The notes: generated by a model from the sequence alone, not told the origin. Counted from the stretch's first letter, positions 44,516 through 54,723 are shown. The stretch: 64,000 bases of DNA from Pseudoalteromonas undina (GCF_000238275.3 NZ_AHCF03000004.1:620001-684000); one strand, 5' to 3'. Numbers and translations: made by a program.

Positions 44516-46198
44516 CTAAATACTATTGTGAAGCCCTAAGCGCAGCAGCGATTGATTAAAATCGGCTTCACTTTGCCAGCCATGGCGACTAAGTTGTTGA
44601 TTTAATATTTGCTGTTGCCATGCTGTTAATGGCTGGTTAGGTTTAAGTACGCGCTGCGCCACTACCTTTAATGCTGCCCATAATTGACCAGCATCATCAA
44701 GCTGCTTTTTAGGCAATTTCTCTGCATTTAATAAAGCCGACGCCCATGGGTCGCCACTAAGTAATTCGTTAAGCTCACTGTTTAAATGAGAGGCATCTAC
44801 GTTGTTTACACCAAAAAATGTACTAAAAGGTGTATCGAGAGATTTATTCGGTGTTTGATCAATGGTGATTTTTCTAGAAACATCTGCGCTGTAATGTATC
44901 AACACATAATATAGGTAAGCATATAAGCTTAAACTAACACGCTCACCTTGAACGCGGGGATTATGCTTTACTAATAGCTCTAAAATATTTACTAAACAAC
45001 TAATACGGGTGCATAAAAAGGCATGTAAAGGATGAGCAATACTATTTACTAATTGTTGAAACACTACCCCTTGAATAATAGCCGGTGCTTTATCGTAACC
45101 TACCATAGATAAACTATGTCTTAAATCTTTAGCGGGTAATAGCTCTTTGTTGTAGTGCTTTACTGCTAAGCATACTGACTTTATAACGTCAGGGTAGGGG
45201 GTAAGTAAGGTGTTCAAAGCTTTAAAGCTGTATTCTTTTTGCGTTTTTATTTGTTTAACTAATTGGTACAAGGGTGCTTGTGCAGAGAGTTCACTATTCG
45301 GGATATTAAGATATTCACTGTCCCATACTTTTAAAAATAAGCGGTTATCATTGCATTCCCATGCTTTTGAGTCATCCATTAAGGACGCTTTAATACGATA
45401 CCATGCCATTTTAGTATTGGCGTTATTAACTATAATATGTCGGCCTTGCGTATCCGTGGCTAAATAAACCATAGCTTGGTCGGCATACACGACTTGGCTG
45501 CCAGGCACATATTGTCCAACATGTGCGACTAGCGCTTTTAATAACGTTTGTGCAAATGAGTTGGGAGTTCTTATATATAAATCAGCTACCGCTTTATAAA
45601 AATTTATGTGCTGTTGTTTTTCATTACAAGTAACGTTAAGTGCTAATATATTAGCTAAAGCAACCAACACACTGGCACCGTCATAAAGCATAATTTTAGG
45701 TGTATCTAATAATGCGTGTTTGTATTTGCCTAATTTTGCCAAAATATGAGCAATTTGGTGCGCGGGTTGTTTAGCCGTTAATAATACTTTGGCTGCAAGT
45801 TTATGGCGTAACTGCCACATTTTTTTATCGGCTTCGTTAAACGTTTGCTGTTGAGCTAACTTATTTAATTGTTTAGCAACACAAAGGTGCTCAACTAATG
45901 AGGCACTAATATAAAGCTCGGTTAAATCGTTGTCGTAGTTTTGACTACGACACAAAGCACAGGTTAATACACATTGATTAACCACTAAATTGGTTGCGTA
46001 ACTATACTGTGTTTTATATAAATTTAACTGAGCTTGCAAGGCCGCTGGGTTTTGTTTGTATAATGCAGCGTATTGCTCTGAAAGCTTACACACAAGAGGG
46101 TAGAAGGTATGCCACTGACTTTTATTGTTATGGGAGCTTAAAAGCAGTTGCGTGCTTTCGAATAGCTTTTTTAGTTTACCCGACAGTGGAGCTTCCAT
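44516..46198 (-). CDS. Large HDOD-like helical protein
   Basis: 560 residues, largely alpha-helical, with no signal peptide. The middle (residues about 320-460) resembles an HDOD domain: LNTLLTPYPDVIKSVCLAVKHYN, then LRHSLSMVGYDKAPAIIQGVV, then FQQLVNSIAHPLHAFLCTRIS. The N-terminal 180 residues hold a CxxCALCRSQ cysteine cluster near residue 82-87. HDOD proteins act in signalling rather than hydrolysis, as they lack the HD metal pair. I do not recognise the whole protein. Its stop shares a base with the start of the DUF3192 gene's partner frame (46198), so the two genes are coupled. Confidence 0.6.
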   Translation of the reverse strand: MEAPLSGKLKKLFESTQLLLSSHNNKSQWHTFYPLVCKLSEQYAALYKQNPAALQAQLNLYKTQYSYATNLVVNQCVLTCALCRSQNYDNDLTELYISASLVEHLCVAKQLNKLAQQQTFNEADKKMWQLRHKLAAKVLLTAKQPAHQIAHILAKLGKYKHALLDTPKIMLYDGASVLVALANILALNVTCNEKQQHINFYKAVADLYIRTPNSFAQTLLKALVAHVGQYVPGSQVVYADQAMVYLATDTQGRHIIVNNANTKMAWYRIKASLMDDSKAWECNDNRLFLKVWDSEYLNIPNSELSAQAPLYQLVKQIKTQKEYSFKALNTLLTPYPDVIKSVCLAVKHYNKELLPAKDLRHSLSMVGYDKAPAIIQGVVFQQLVNSIAHPLHAFLCTRISCLVNILELLVKHNPRVQGERVSLSLYAYLYYVLIHYSADVSRKITIDQTPNKSLDTPFSTFFGVNNVDASHLNSELNELLSGDPWASALLNAEKLPKKQLDDAGQLWAALKVVAQRVLKPNQPLTAWQQQILNQQLSRHGWQSEADFNQSLLRLGLHNSI

Positions 46199-46593
46199 TA
46201 AATCTCCCCATCATTATGCTCAAGGTATTTTTCATAAGCACTTGGGCCCCACATTATTAGTTGGCCATTTTTAAATAATAACCCAGTACATTCATCCATG
46301 GTGGTGATACCGTCTGAGGTTTTATGTTGGGTACGATAAAAAACCACCTGCCATACTTGCTCGCCATCACGCCTAGCATAGGTTAAATCTGGGCTACCTA
46401 AATATTCAAGCACATCATTTAGCGTAAAGGTATCTTCTAAACGCAATTTTTCGATATAGCGTTTATTGAATGCTTCCCTGTCTTGCCAAATCATAGCTTG
46501 TGGATCGTCTTTATAGAACATAATAACTGACGTAGCTATTAGAGCGTATAAACCTAATCCTAATATTAAATACCTAATAAACTTTTTAAACAT
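46198..46593 (-). CDS. DUF3192 membrane-anchored protein
   Basis: 131 residues from ATG 46593; an in-frame TTG two codons earlier (46599) is an alternative. One N-terminal helix (FIRYLILGLGLYALIATSVIMF) anchors a periplasmic domain with the DUF3192 line NKRYIEKLRLEDTFTLNDVLEYLG, then SPDLTYARRDGEQVWQVVFY, then RTQHKTSDGITTMDECTGLLF and GQLIMWGPSAYEKYL. These are the G-x-P and YRT-x-x-x-x-DG-x-TT-x-DECT motifs of the family. It forms a coupled pair with the HDOD-like gene. The function is unknown. Confidence 0.88.
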   Translation of the reverse strand: MFKKFIRYLILGLGLYALIATSVIMFYKDDPQAMIWQDREAFNKRYIEKLRLEDTFTLNDVLEYLGSPDLTYARRDGEQVWQVVFYRTQHKTSDGITTMDECTGLLFKNGQLIMWGPSAYEKYLEHNDGEI

Positions 46594-46662
46594 TGCCAAC
46601 CCAGACCAAAATAGCTATCGCTAGTATACGTATTGCTAGTGTACAGTGCTATTAACTTGCGA

Positions 46663-47436
46663 CTAATTAAGCCTTAACTGCTTTAAACTAAAGCCTAAAT
46701 GGATATCTGTACGCAAACTCACCAATTGCTTAGAAATAACAAACATATCCATATCTTCATTAAGCTTTTTTTGTAGCCGCGTATTTAACGATTCATCATT
46801 TAGCGCTTCTTCAATAGAGCTATATTGATTAACCAATTGCTGCGCGGATTTAACACCAATACCTTTAACACCAGGAATGTCGTTGGTTTTATCGCCTGCG
46901 AGTGCCCAAAAGTCGATGAGTTTATGTTGAGCGACAGCAAAGCGCTCTTCAATGTGTTCTTCATTGAGGTGTTGCTTTTTAAAGTAATCGTATACTTCAA
47001 TATGCTCATTCAAATGAGGCAAAAAGCCTTTATCAGTAGAGACAATGGTATTGTTTATCTGTTTATTAGCCGCTTTATGCGCTAAAGTCGCAATAATATC
47101 GTCGGCTTCATCGTTAGTCGGTTCAAATACCACTATACCGGTTTCTTCAATGGCCGCTTTAAAATGGGGTAACGCGTTTTTTAGGGTCTCTGGCATAGGT
47201 GCACGCGAATGTTTGTAGTCTTTATAAAAGTGGTAACGCCAGCTTTTGTCACCATCAAAAACCGCAATTGCATGGGTTGCATTGGTGGTCGTTAAAAGTT
47301 TTTTGCATGCATGTGCAACCCGAGCACAGCAGGCTTTTAACATGTGCTCGTCGCTGTGATGGCTTTGGTTTGCATCAACAGCATAAATGCGCCTAATTAA
47401 ATTAAGCGCATCAATAAGGAGTAAATGGGGATTCAA
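46663..47436 (-). CDS. xni: Flap endonuclease Xni (ExoIX-type)
   Basis: 257 residues of the 5'-nuclease/flap-endonuclease family that lacks a polymerase domain. MNPHLLLIDALNLIRRIYAV has the first metal Asp, AIAVFDGDKSWRYHFYKDYKH the second, TNDEADDIIATLAHKAA, then TIVSTDKGFLPHLNEH the acidic cluster, and WALAGDKTNDIPGVKGIG the last. The helix-hairpin-helix that grips DNA is GVKGIGVKSAQQLV. It acts on flap or gapped DNA in repair. It lies 8 nt after the ppnN stop in the same direction, an arrangement also known for ygdH-xni in enterobacteria. Confidence 0.95.
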   Translation of the reverse strand: MNPHLLLIDALNLIRRIYAVDANQSHHSDEHMLKACCARVAHACKKLLTTTNATHAIAVFDGDKSWRYHFYKDYKHSRAPMPETLKNALPHFKAAIEETGIVVFEPTNDEADDIIATLAHKAANKQINNTIVSTDKGFLPHLNEHIEVYDYFKKQHLNEEHIEERFAVAQHKLIDFWALAGDKTNDIPGVKGIGVKSAQQLVNQYSSIEEALNDESLNTRLQKKLNEDMDMFVISKQLVSLRTDIHLGFSLKQLRLN

Positions 47437-47444
47437 TTATAAAC

Positions 47445-48788
47445 TCACGCTTTTATTGTATAACAAGGAATATACTTACTTCCGGGAAGTTTCATTCTAC
47501 CTTGTTCTACAAATGCTTGTAAAAGCTTGTCCATTGCTTTCATTAAGTCAGGCTCACCACTTAGCACATAGGGGCCATGCTCTTTAATTGCATTTAAGCC
47601 TTCTTCTTTTACGTTACCAGCAACAATTCCCGAAAACGCACGGCGTAAATTAGCGGCAAGCTGTTGTTTGGGTTGATCAAGGTGTAAATCAAGTGACGCC
47701 ATGGCTTCATGAGTTGGATAAAAAGGCTGCTGAAAATCATTTTCTATTTTCAACGTCCAATTAAAGTAATAAGCATCGCCTTGGCTTTTACGATATTCGC
47801 GAACTCCGCTCATAGCCGATTTAAGCTTTTGGCTAACTAATTGAGGATCATCAATAATCACTTCAAATTTACTCAGTGCAGCATCACCTAAAGTCATTTG
47901 AATAAACTTACAAAGCTCTTCAAAGTAAGCTTTGCTGTGTTTAGGGCCAGTTAAAATAACAGGTAAACATTGCTTGTCGTTTTCAGGGTGTAACAAAATA
48001 CCTAATAAATAAAGTAACTCTTCGGCTGTACCTGCGCCACCTGGAAAAATAATAATAGCGTGTGCGGTGCGAACAAATGCTTCAAGGCGTTTTTCAATGT
48101 CGGGTAAAATAACCAGCTCATTTACAATCGGATTGGGTGGCTCTGCCGCTATAATGCTGGGCTCAGTTAAACCTAAATAACGATTATTGGTAATACGTTG
48201 CTTTGCGTGGCCAATAGTTGCGCCTTTCATTGGGCCTTTCATTGCACCAGGCCCACAGCCAGTACAAATATTTAATCCACGTAACCCCAGTTCATAGCCA
48301 ACTTGCTTGGTGTATTTATATTCGACTTCGTTAATAGAGTGGCCACCCCAACATACAATCATGTTAGGTTCGCTATTTACCTTAAGCGCGTCGGCATTTC
48401 TAAGCATATCAAAAACCATATGGGTAATGGCTTTAGTTTCTTGGAGGTTCTTTTCATACTTTTGGCAAATAAACAAAATATCGCGAATAACCGAAAATAT
48501 GTGCTCATGAATGCCTGTTACTATGTGGCCATCAACAAAGGCCGTTTGCGGAGGATTTTCTAACTCAATTTTTATACCGCGTTCACGGCTAACCAAACGT
48601 ATATCAAAATCTTTGTGTTTATCGTAAATATCATTGCTTACATCGGTGTGGCTGCCTACATTGAGCACGGCCAATACACAGTTTCTAAATAGTCTGTAGC
48701 GTTCGCTGGTTGATGATTGCTCGAGTAAGTCTACTTCTAGCTGCGACAATAAATCTAATACCCCTGTAGGGTTTAATTGTATTAGCAT
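47445..48788 (-). CDS. ppnN: Pyrimidine/purine nucleotide 5'-monophosphate nucleosidase PpnN (YgdH)
   Basis: 447 residues. The central LOG-type fold has GGHSINEVEYKYTKQVGYEL, the CTGCGPGAMKGPMKGA loop (family PGGxGTxxE relatives), FIFPGGAGTAEELLYLLGIL-like IIIFPGGAGTAEELLYLLGI and LPDIEKRLEAFVRTAHA. An N-terminal domain (1-145) and a C-terminal domain (about 340-447) flank it as in E. coli PpnN. It hydrolyses the N-glycosidic bond of nucleoside monophosphates, and the E. coli enzyme is stimulated by ppGpp. The start is taken at ATG 48788, where AAGGAG lies 7 nt upstream; ATG 48794 is too close to that site. Xni follows after 8 nt. Confidence 0.95.
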   Translation of the reverse strand: MLIQLNPTGVLDLLSQLEVDLLEQSSTSERYRLFRNCVLAVLNVGSHTDVSNDIYDKHKDFDIRLVSRERGIKIELENPPQTAFVDGHIVTGIHEHIFSVIRDILFICQKYEKNLQETKAITHMVFDMLRNADALKVNSEPNMIVCWGGHSINEVEYKYTKQVGYELGLRGLNICTGCGPGAMKGPMKGATIGHAKQRITNNRYLGLTEPSIIAAEPPNPIVNELVILPDIEKRLEAFVRTAHAIIIFPGGAGTAEELLYLLGILLHPENDKQCLPVILTGPKHSKAYFEELCKFIQMTLGDAALSKFEVIIDDPQLVSQKLKSAMSGVREYRKSQGDAYYFNWTLKIENDFQQPFYPTHEAMASLDLHLDQPKQQLAANLRRAFSGIVAGNVKEEGLNAIKEHGPYVLSGEPDLMKAMDKLLQAFVEQGRMKLPGSKYIPCYTIKA

Positions 48789-48865
48789 CGACATTCTCCT
48801 TGAAACTTCTTGGGTAAATTTACTGCGTAGTTATGCCTTATACTCAAGGGTAAAAGTGCATAACA

Positions 48866-50374
48866 CTATTTACTAATACACAGACGATCCCGGCCTGAGT
48901 TTTTAGCATCGTAAAGAGCCTCATCGGCTCTATCAAATGCTTTTAGAGGCGTATCACCCTCTTCAAATTGGGTTGCGCCTAAAGAAACAGTAATTTGTAT
49001 TTGCTTGTCTTTAAATTTAAATGGGATCTTTTTAATCGACAGTCTTAATTTATCGAGATGCTCGACGGCGTTTTCAAGTGAGGTACGGGGCATTAATAAC
49101 ACAAACTCTTCGCCGCCATAACGGGCAATAAAATCAGTTTGTCTAATCGATTTTTGCAGCGCTTTGGCAATCACTTGCAAGGTAATGTCGCCGGCTGTGT
49201 GACCAAAACGATCGTTAATTGATTTAAAATGGTCTACATCAATAACCACTAAGGTTATGTCTGACGGGCGTTCGTTAAATACATTGATTTCGTGATTATA
49301 ACGTTCATCAAAAGCTGCGCGATTAGGTAATTTGGTAAGACTGTCGAGTAAACTTTTAAAACGTTGTTCATTCAAACGTTTCTTATAATTACTAACTTTG
49401 TTTTCTAAACTGCCAATTCTATCGTTTATTTGTGCAAAGCTAGAAATTAAAATTTGGCGATCTTTTTGTTCTAGCTGCTCTTTTTCTAAAATATCAGCAC
49501 TTAATGAGCGTAACTCATTTTCAACCAATTGCTTTAACTCTGTAATTGATGTTGCTTTATTTGTTTGTGTATTTAAATTTCTTAGCTTTTCACCAATTCG
49601 TTGATTAATTGAGTCAAACTCAACAGTCATCGATTCAGAATGTTCGCTGGTCGATACTAATGAGCGATGTAGCTCTCCGAGTGTTTGGTTTAAAGAGGTT
49701 AAGAAGCTTTGTGCTGACGCGCGCTCAACTTGAATGCTTTGTACAATAAGTGTGATTACATCAATTGCTGCATCAAGTAGCTGGTCTACGGCTTTATTTT
49801 TAGCAATACGTTTTTTTATTAAATACAGCGCTTCGTTGGCTTCTTCTTCGAGAACTAGCTGACTGACTAATTTAAATAGCTTTTCAGTAAGAGCACTTAG
49901 ATTTGGAGGCTCAAAGGTATCGTTGCTTTTAGCAATTAAGGCTTGATGATAAAAAGTGATCAGCTGATTTAAAACAGGGATAAACCCATGTACAGATTGA
50001 ATATCGTCTAGCTCGTTATCAAGCAAATGACGCAGTGTTCTGCGGGTATCGTCAGGCAAGCCTTTGGTTTGTTGTAATTGCTTACCTGCATTTTGTACAC
50101 TGGTAAAGAGGTCGCGTTGATGTGCTAGTTGAATGGCTTCTTGGTTTTTAAGCAAAGCTAAAATATCATCCACTAAAGGGGCAAAGTCTTCAAAACTCAT
50201 TCCTTTGTTTAACGCGCTTCGAAACTTAGCTAGGCGGTTATCAAGCTCAGTATCAAGTCCCTTACAGCTTAAAGACAACTTAGCTGCAAAATTAGAAAGC
50301 GTACTAACTTGATGTTGGCGAGCACTTTCTATTACTTTTCTACTGTCGATTGCTTGCTTTAGTTTTTGTTCCAC
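48866..50374 (-). CDS. Diguanylate cyclase with long helical N-terminal domain
   Basis: 502 residues when started at GTG 50374, which has AGGAG 10 nt upstream; GTG 50395 is an alternative. Residues about 1-340 are helical and coiled-coil-like with no membrane segment (LNQTLGELHRSLVSTSEHSE, KEQLEQKDRQILISSFAQIN). The GGDEF domain covers the last 160 residues: DSLTKLPNRAAFDERYNHEI, VVIDVDHFKSINDRFGHTAG, GGEEFVLLMPRTSLENAVEH and ADEALYDAKNSGRD. The active-site motif is GGEEF, with no clear RxxD site five residues before it (residues there are DFIARY). The domain order matches soluble, long-helix diguanylate cyclases of Alteromonadales and Vibrionales. Confidence 0.93.
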   Translation of the reverse strand: MEQKLKQAIDSRKVIESARQHQVSTLSNFAAKLSLSCKGLDTELDNRLAKFRSALNKGMSFEDFAPLVDDILALLKNQEAIQLAHQRDLFTSVQNAGKQLQQTKGLPDDTRRTLRHLLDNELDDIQSVHGFIPVLNQLITFYHQALIAKSNDTFEPPNLSALTEKLFKLVSQLVLEEEANEALYLIKKRIAKNKAVDQLLDAAIDVITLIVQSIQVERASAQSFLTSLNQTLGELHRSLVSTSEHSESMTVEFDSINQRIGEKLRNLNTQTNKATSITELKQLVENELRSLSADILEKEQLEQKDRQILISSFAQINDRIGSLENKVSNYKKRLNEQRFKSLLDSLTKLPNRAAFDERYNHEINVFNERPSDITLVVIDVDHFKSINDRFGHTAGDITLQVIAKALQKSIRQTDFIARYGGEEFVLLMPRTSLENAVEHLDKLRLSIKKIPFKFKDKQIQITVSLGATQFEEGDTPLKAFDRADEALYDAKNSGRDRLCISK

Positions 50375-50599
50375 CGTATTGGAGCTCCTAGACACCTACA
50401 CACCATCATCGTAATACCTCTATTGTTTTAGTTTACAACAAAAACATATTAATAGTAGGGATGAGATCAAAAACTTAATGTTTTTAATAACAAAATACGA
50501 GCGATCTTAAATATAAGTGCATTTACCGCTTTTAATTCACTTTTAAAATGGGTCTTGTTAATCTTGGTACAACAATACGTTATATAAAAAAGAGCCTTC

Positions 50600-52390
50600 A
50601 TGAAAAAGCTACTTGCCTTATCAATTTTAGCTGCCTGTTCAGCACCAGCATTTGCCGACGTTAACTACGCTTTAAATATCTCTCAGCCAGAGCATCATTT
50701 AGGTGATGTAAATGTAGAGTTTCCTAAAACGGCGCAATCATATTTAGATGTAAAACTGCCAGCATGGCGTACTGGTCGCTATGAAATTTTAAACCTTGCC
50801 AATGGCGTTCGCTATTTTAAAGCCAGCGACGATGAAGGTAATGCATTAAAGTGGGAAAAAATAGACCACAGCACATGGCGTATTCATTTAAACGAGCCGA
50901 CTGAAGTTAATGTTGATTACCAAGTGTATGCCAATGAGCTAGGTAAGCGCGCTCGCCATATTGACGACAGTCATGCGTTTGTTGATGCATCGGGCTTTTT
51001 TATGTTTAGCGAGTCATTTCGCCAAGAGCCAGTTACGGTTGAATTAAACGTACCTAAAGCATGGCGCTCTGTGTCGGGTATGGAAAACTATAAAAATAAA
51101 CACAGCTTTAAAGCCAGTGACTACGACGTGCTAGTTGATTCTCCAATAGAAACCGGTGTTAATGAACTGCGTACTTTTGAAGTTGATGGCCGTGAGTATG
51201 AACTAGTGGTGTGGGGCGAAGGTAATTACGACATAGAACTGATGCTAACCGATCTGAAAAAGCTAGTGGCAACGGGCAATGTAATTTGGGACAGCTACCC
51301 GTATGAGCGTTATGTATTTATGGTGCATGCTACATCGGGCGCGGGCGGTGCAACCGAACACTTAAACTCAACTATTATTCAACGCCCACGTGATCGCTTT
51401 GCTAAACGTGAAGACTATTTAGCTTTTATCAGTACAGCGGCACATGAATTTATTCATACTTGGAATGTAAAAGCATACCGTCCTAAAGGACTTGCGCCAT
51501 ATGACTACACTAATATTAATTATTCAAAATTGCTGTGGATTGCTGAAGGGTCTACCAGCTATTTTGAAGATCATTTATTAGTGCGTTCGGGTATTCAAAC
51601 CACCGATGAATTTTTTAAGAACTTTAGTAAAACCATTAATCGCCACCTCACTACCCCTGGTCGTGAAGTGCAAAGTGCAAGTGAAACCAGCTTTGATAAA
51701 TGGATAAATCAAGGTGGCGATCATGCACGTAATTACGGCACTAATATTTATCTTGAAGGCTCGTTATTGTCGATGGCGTTAGATATAGACCTACTTGAAA
51801 AAAGCCAAGGTAAAATAAGCTATAAAGACGTACACAACGAACTTTATAAGCAACATAAGCTACCAGCGGGTTTTACTGAGCAAGACGTATTAGCTATTTT
51901 AAAGCAACTAACAGGGCGTGATTACAGCGCTTGGTGGCAAAAAAATGTTAGCACACCAGCCAGCCTAGATTTTGATGAATTATTGGCAAAAGTTGGTTTA
52001 AGCTTTGAGCTGCCTGAAAAAGCCAAGGCCATACCAAGCTTAGATGCCTTTACTAAAAATACCGGCGAACTGCTTACACTTACCCATGTACGCCGCGATG
52101 GCGCAGCATGGCAAGGTGGCTTAACTACAGACGATAAACTCGTCGCTATTAACAAAAAGCATGTAGGGAAAAACTTAACCGCGAGCCTAGAAACCTTTAA
52201 AGCAGGAGACAAGGTAACTGTTGATTTTATTCGCCGTGATGCATTAATGTCGACTGAGCTTGTGTTGTCTGAAGATTTCGACAAACCTAAAAAAGTAGTC
52301 GCTAATAAAAATGCTACTGCTGAGCAAAAAGCGCTGTTTAAAGCATGGATGGGCGTAGCGCATCCAAATGATGTGAAAAAAGACGACTAG
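50600..52390 (+). CDS. Secreted M61-family aminopeptidase with PDZ domain
   Basis: 596 residues. MKKLLALSILAACSAPAFAD is a Sec signal. The M61 N-terminal beta domain follows, then the zinc site AAHEFIHTWNVKAYRPKGLA with HEFIH (residues about 290-294) and the third ligand Glu in IAEGSTSYFEDHLL. A C-terminal PDZ segment reads LTLTHVRRDGAAWQGGLTT, then DDKLVAINKKHVGKNLTASL. Family members are glycyl aminopeptidases. It lies upstream of an S46 peptidase in the same direction but is separated by an intrinsic terminator, so each has its own transcript. Periplasmic peptide use fits a marine heterotroph. Confidence 0.93.
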   Translation: MKKLLALSILAACSAPAFADVNYALNISQPEHHLGDVNVEFPKTAQSYLDVKLPAWRTGRYEILNLANGVRYFKASDDEGNALKWEKIDHSTWRIHLNEPTEVNVDYQVYANELGKRARHIDDSHAFVDASGFFMFSESFRQEPVTVELNVPKAWRSVSGMENYKNKHSFKASDYDVLVDSPIETGVNELRTFEVDGREYELVVWGEGNYDIELMLTDLKKLVATGNVIWDSYPYERYVFMVHATSGAGGATEHLNSTIIQRPRDRFAKREDYLAFISTAAHEFIHTWNVKAYRPKGLAPYDYTNINYSKLLWIAEGSTSYFEDHLLVRSGIQTTDEFFKNFSKTINRHLTTPGREVQSASETSFDKWINQGGDHARNYGTNIYLEGSLLSMALDIDLLEKSQGKISYKDVHNELYKQHKLPAGFTEQDVLAILKQLTGRDYSAWWQKNVSTPASLDFDELLAKVGLSFELPEKAKAIPSLDAFTKNTGELLTLTHVRRDGAAWQGGLTTDDKLVAINKKHVGKNLTASLETFKAGDKVTVDFIRRDALMSTELVLSEDFDKPKKVVANKNATAEQKALFKAWMGVAHPNDVKKDD

Positions 52391-52410
52391 CATCGTATAT
52401 CATATTGTTT

Positions 52411-52452
52411 AAAAAGGAGCTTAGGGTCACAAACCCTTAGGCTCCTTTTTTG
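52411..52452 (+). terminator. Intrinsic terminator after the M61 peptidase gene
   Basis: AAGGAGC and TTAGGGT pair with ACCCTTAG and GCTCCTT around CACAA, and a T-run follows. Confidence 0.92.
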
Positions 52453-52551
52453 TTTATTGGGCGCTATATTGTAACAATTTATCTCAGTGCAGTTGACCTG
52501 ACTCATACTTAATGAGTAATCTGCTGGTTCAATAATAAAAGGGATTCTATA

Positions 52552-54723
52552 ATGCGTTTAAAACCTCTTGTTGCCACGTTGGTAGCAACCTGTTCACTGG
52601 CTCTTTCTTCTGCGGCTCATGCCGATGAAGGCATGTGGCAACCTCATCAACTACCAGAGCTTGAGTCAATTTTAAAAGCCAAAGGGCTTGAAATTAGCGT
52701 TGATTCAATTTCAAAATTAACCGAATTTCCAATGAATGCGGTTATCAGCTTAGGCGGTTGTACAGCCTCGTTTGTTTCGCCAAAAGGCTTAGTTGTAACT
52801 AACCATCACTGTATTTATGGTTCGGTGCAATATAATTCAACGCCTGAAAATAACATTTTAGAAAATGGCTTTTTAGCAAAAACACCGGCTGAAGACCTAC
52901 CAGCTGCGCCAGGTTCACGTGTGTACGTAACCGAAACAGTGACCAATGTGACCGATAAAGTGATTAGCGGCACTAACGAGCTAAGCGCAAAAGCACGCTA
53001 TGATGCGTTAGAAAAAAATCAAAAAGCACTCGTTGCACAGTGTGAAGCTGATGCTAGCTACCGTTGTAATGTGTATTCGTTTCATGGTGGTTTAGAGTTT
53101 TACCTAATTAAATCGCTGGAAATTAAAGATGTACGTTTAGCGTATGCACCTGCCATGGGCGTAGGTAAATATGGTGGCGATATAGATAACTGGATGTGGC
53201 CGCGCCATACAGGCGATTTTGGTTTTTACCGCGCCTATGTAGGTAAAGATGGCAAGCCAGCAGAGTACAGTGAAGATAACGTACCGTACGTGCCAGAGTC
53301 TTACTTAAGTGTAAGTGCTAAAGGCGTGCAAGAGGGCGACTTTGTTATGGTAACTGGCTATCCAGGGCGTACCAATCGTTACCGTATTGCCGCAGAGGTT
53401 GATTACGTATTTAACGACAGTTACCCTAAAGCGCGCATGCACAATACTAAATACGTGTCACTAATTGAAGAAAACTCAGAAGATGGCAGCAAAGCCCGTA
53501 TTGCTTACGAAAGCACCATAGCAGGTTACAACAACTACATTAAAAACTATGGTTCGATGATTGAAAGCTTCAAAAAAGGCACCATGTTTGAGCGTAAAAA
53601 ACAGTTTGAACAAGAGCTTACAAGCTGGATAAACAGCGATAGCGAGCGTAAACAGCGCTACGGGAATGTGCTTAATGAGTTATCGGCATTAGTAGCACAA
53701 TCGCAAGAGCACAGTGAGCGCGACCGTATGGTAGGCTATGTTCATCGTTCACAAATGATCAGCACGGCACGTCGTTTATACCGCTTAGCGGTTGAAAAAC
53801 AAAAGCCAAATAGTGAGCGAGAATCAGGTTATCAAGAGCGCGATTTACCGCGTATTAAATCTTCTCTTGAGCGTATGTCACGTCGCTTTGATGCCAATGT
53901 AGATAAAGCTATATTACTGCACTTTTTAGAGCAATATGCAGCATTACCTAAAGCAGAGCGTTTTAGTGAAATTGATAAAGCTTTTGCTTTAGAAAACGGC
54001 TTTGATAAAGCAAAACAAAGTGCATTGCTAGATGAAATGTATGCCAAATCAAGACTAGATAATGAAATTGTACGTAATTCATTATTTGAACAAACACTAA
54101 GTCAGCTTAACCAAAGCCAAGACCCGTTTATGCAATATGCAAAAGCTATATTTGCTGTGATGAAAGCCGAAGAAGATAAGTCAAAAGCCTTGGCTGGTAA
54201 GTTACAAGCTGCTCGCCCAGAGTTAATGAGTGCAATTATTGCCTTTAACAAAGCGCAAAACAAACCGGTTTACGCCGATGCAAACAGCACATTACGTGTA
54301 ACTTACGGCACGGTAGGCGGTTATTCTCCGCAAGATGGATTAGTGGCTACGCCGTTTACTTCACTTGAAGGCTTATTGGCTAAAAACACCGATGTTGACC
54401 CATTTAATGCGCCTAAAAAGCTGCAAGAGCAAATTAAAGCGAAGCTTTATGGTGATTACACTGGTGGCATGAATACTGTTCCAGTTAACTTTTTATCAAA
54501 TGTAGACACGACAGGTGGTAACTCCGGTTCGCCAACGCTTAACGGCAATGCTGAGCTGGTGGGTTTATTGTTTGACGGTGTGTACGAAAGCATTATTGGT
54601 GATTGGGATTACAACCCTGAACTAAATCGCTCGATTCATGTAGATTCGCGCTACATGCTGTGGGTAATGGATAAAGTAGATAACGCCCAAAACTTATTAG
54701 ACGAAATGAAAATCGTAAAATAA
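52552..54723 (+). CDS. Secreted S46-family dipeptidyl peptidase (DPP7/DPP11 type)
   Basis: 723 residues. MRLKPLVATLVATCSLALSS, then AAHADEGMW is a signal peptide plus the typical mature start DEGMW. Catalytic-triad landmarks are VVTNHHCIYGSVQ (His), GGDIDNWMWPRHTGDFGFYR (Asp) and TTGGNSGSPTLNGNAELVGL (Ser near residue 660). At the position that separates DPP7 (Gly) from DPP11 (Arg), eighteen residues after the Ser, the sequence has LFDG with Gly. This favours DPP7-like preference for hydrophobic P1 residues, by family knowledge. It cuts dipeptides from peptide N-termini in the periplasm. It is followed by an intrinsic terminator. Confidence 0.92.
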   Translation: MRLKPLVATLVATCSLALSSAAHADEGMWQPHQLPELESILKAKGLEISVDSISKLTEFPMNAVISLGGCTASFVSPKGLVVTNHHCIYGSVQYNSTPENNILENGFLAKTPAEDLPAAPGSRVYVTETVTNVTDKVISGTNELSAKARYDALEKNQKALVAQCEADASYRCNVYSFHGGLEFYLIKSLEIKDVRLAYAPAMGVGKYGGDIDNWMWPRHTGDFGFYRAYVGKDGKPAEYSEDNVPYVPESYLSVSAKGVQEGDFVMVTGYPGRTNRYRIAAEVDYVFNDSYPKARMHNTKYVSLIEENSEDGSKARIAYESTIAGYNNYIKNYGSMIESFKKGTMFERKKQFEQELTSWINSDSERKQRYGNVLNELSALVAQSQEHSERDRMVGYVHRSQMISTARRLYRLAVEKQKPNSERESGYQERDLPRIKSSLERMSRRFDANVDKAILLHFLEQYAALPKAERFSEIDKAFALENGFDKAKQSALLDEMYAKSRLDNEIVRNSLFEQTLSQLNQSQDPFMQYAKAIFAVMKAEEDKSKALAGKLQAARPELMSAIIAFNKAQNKPVYADANSTLRVTYGTVGGYSPQDGLVATPFTSLEGLLAKNTDVDPFNAPKKLQEQIKAKLYGDYTGGMNTVPVNFLSNVDTTGGNSGSPTLNGNAELVGLLFDGVYESIIGDWDYNPELNRSIHVDSRYMLWVMDKVDNAQNLLDEMKIVK

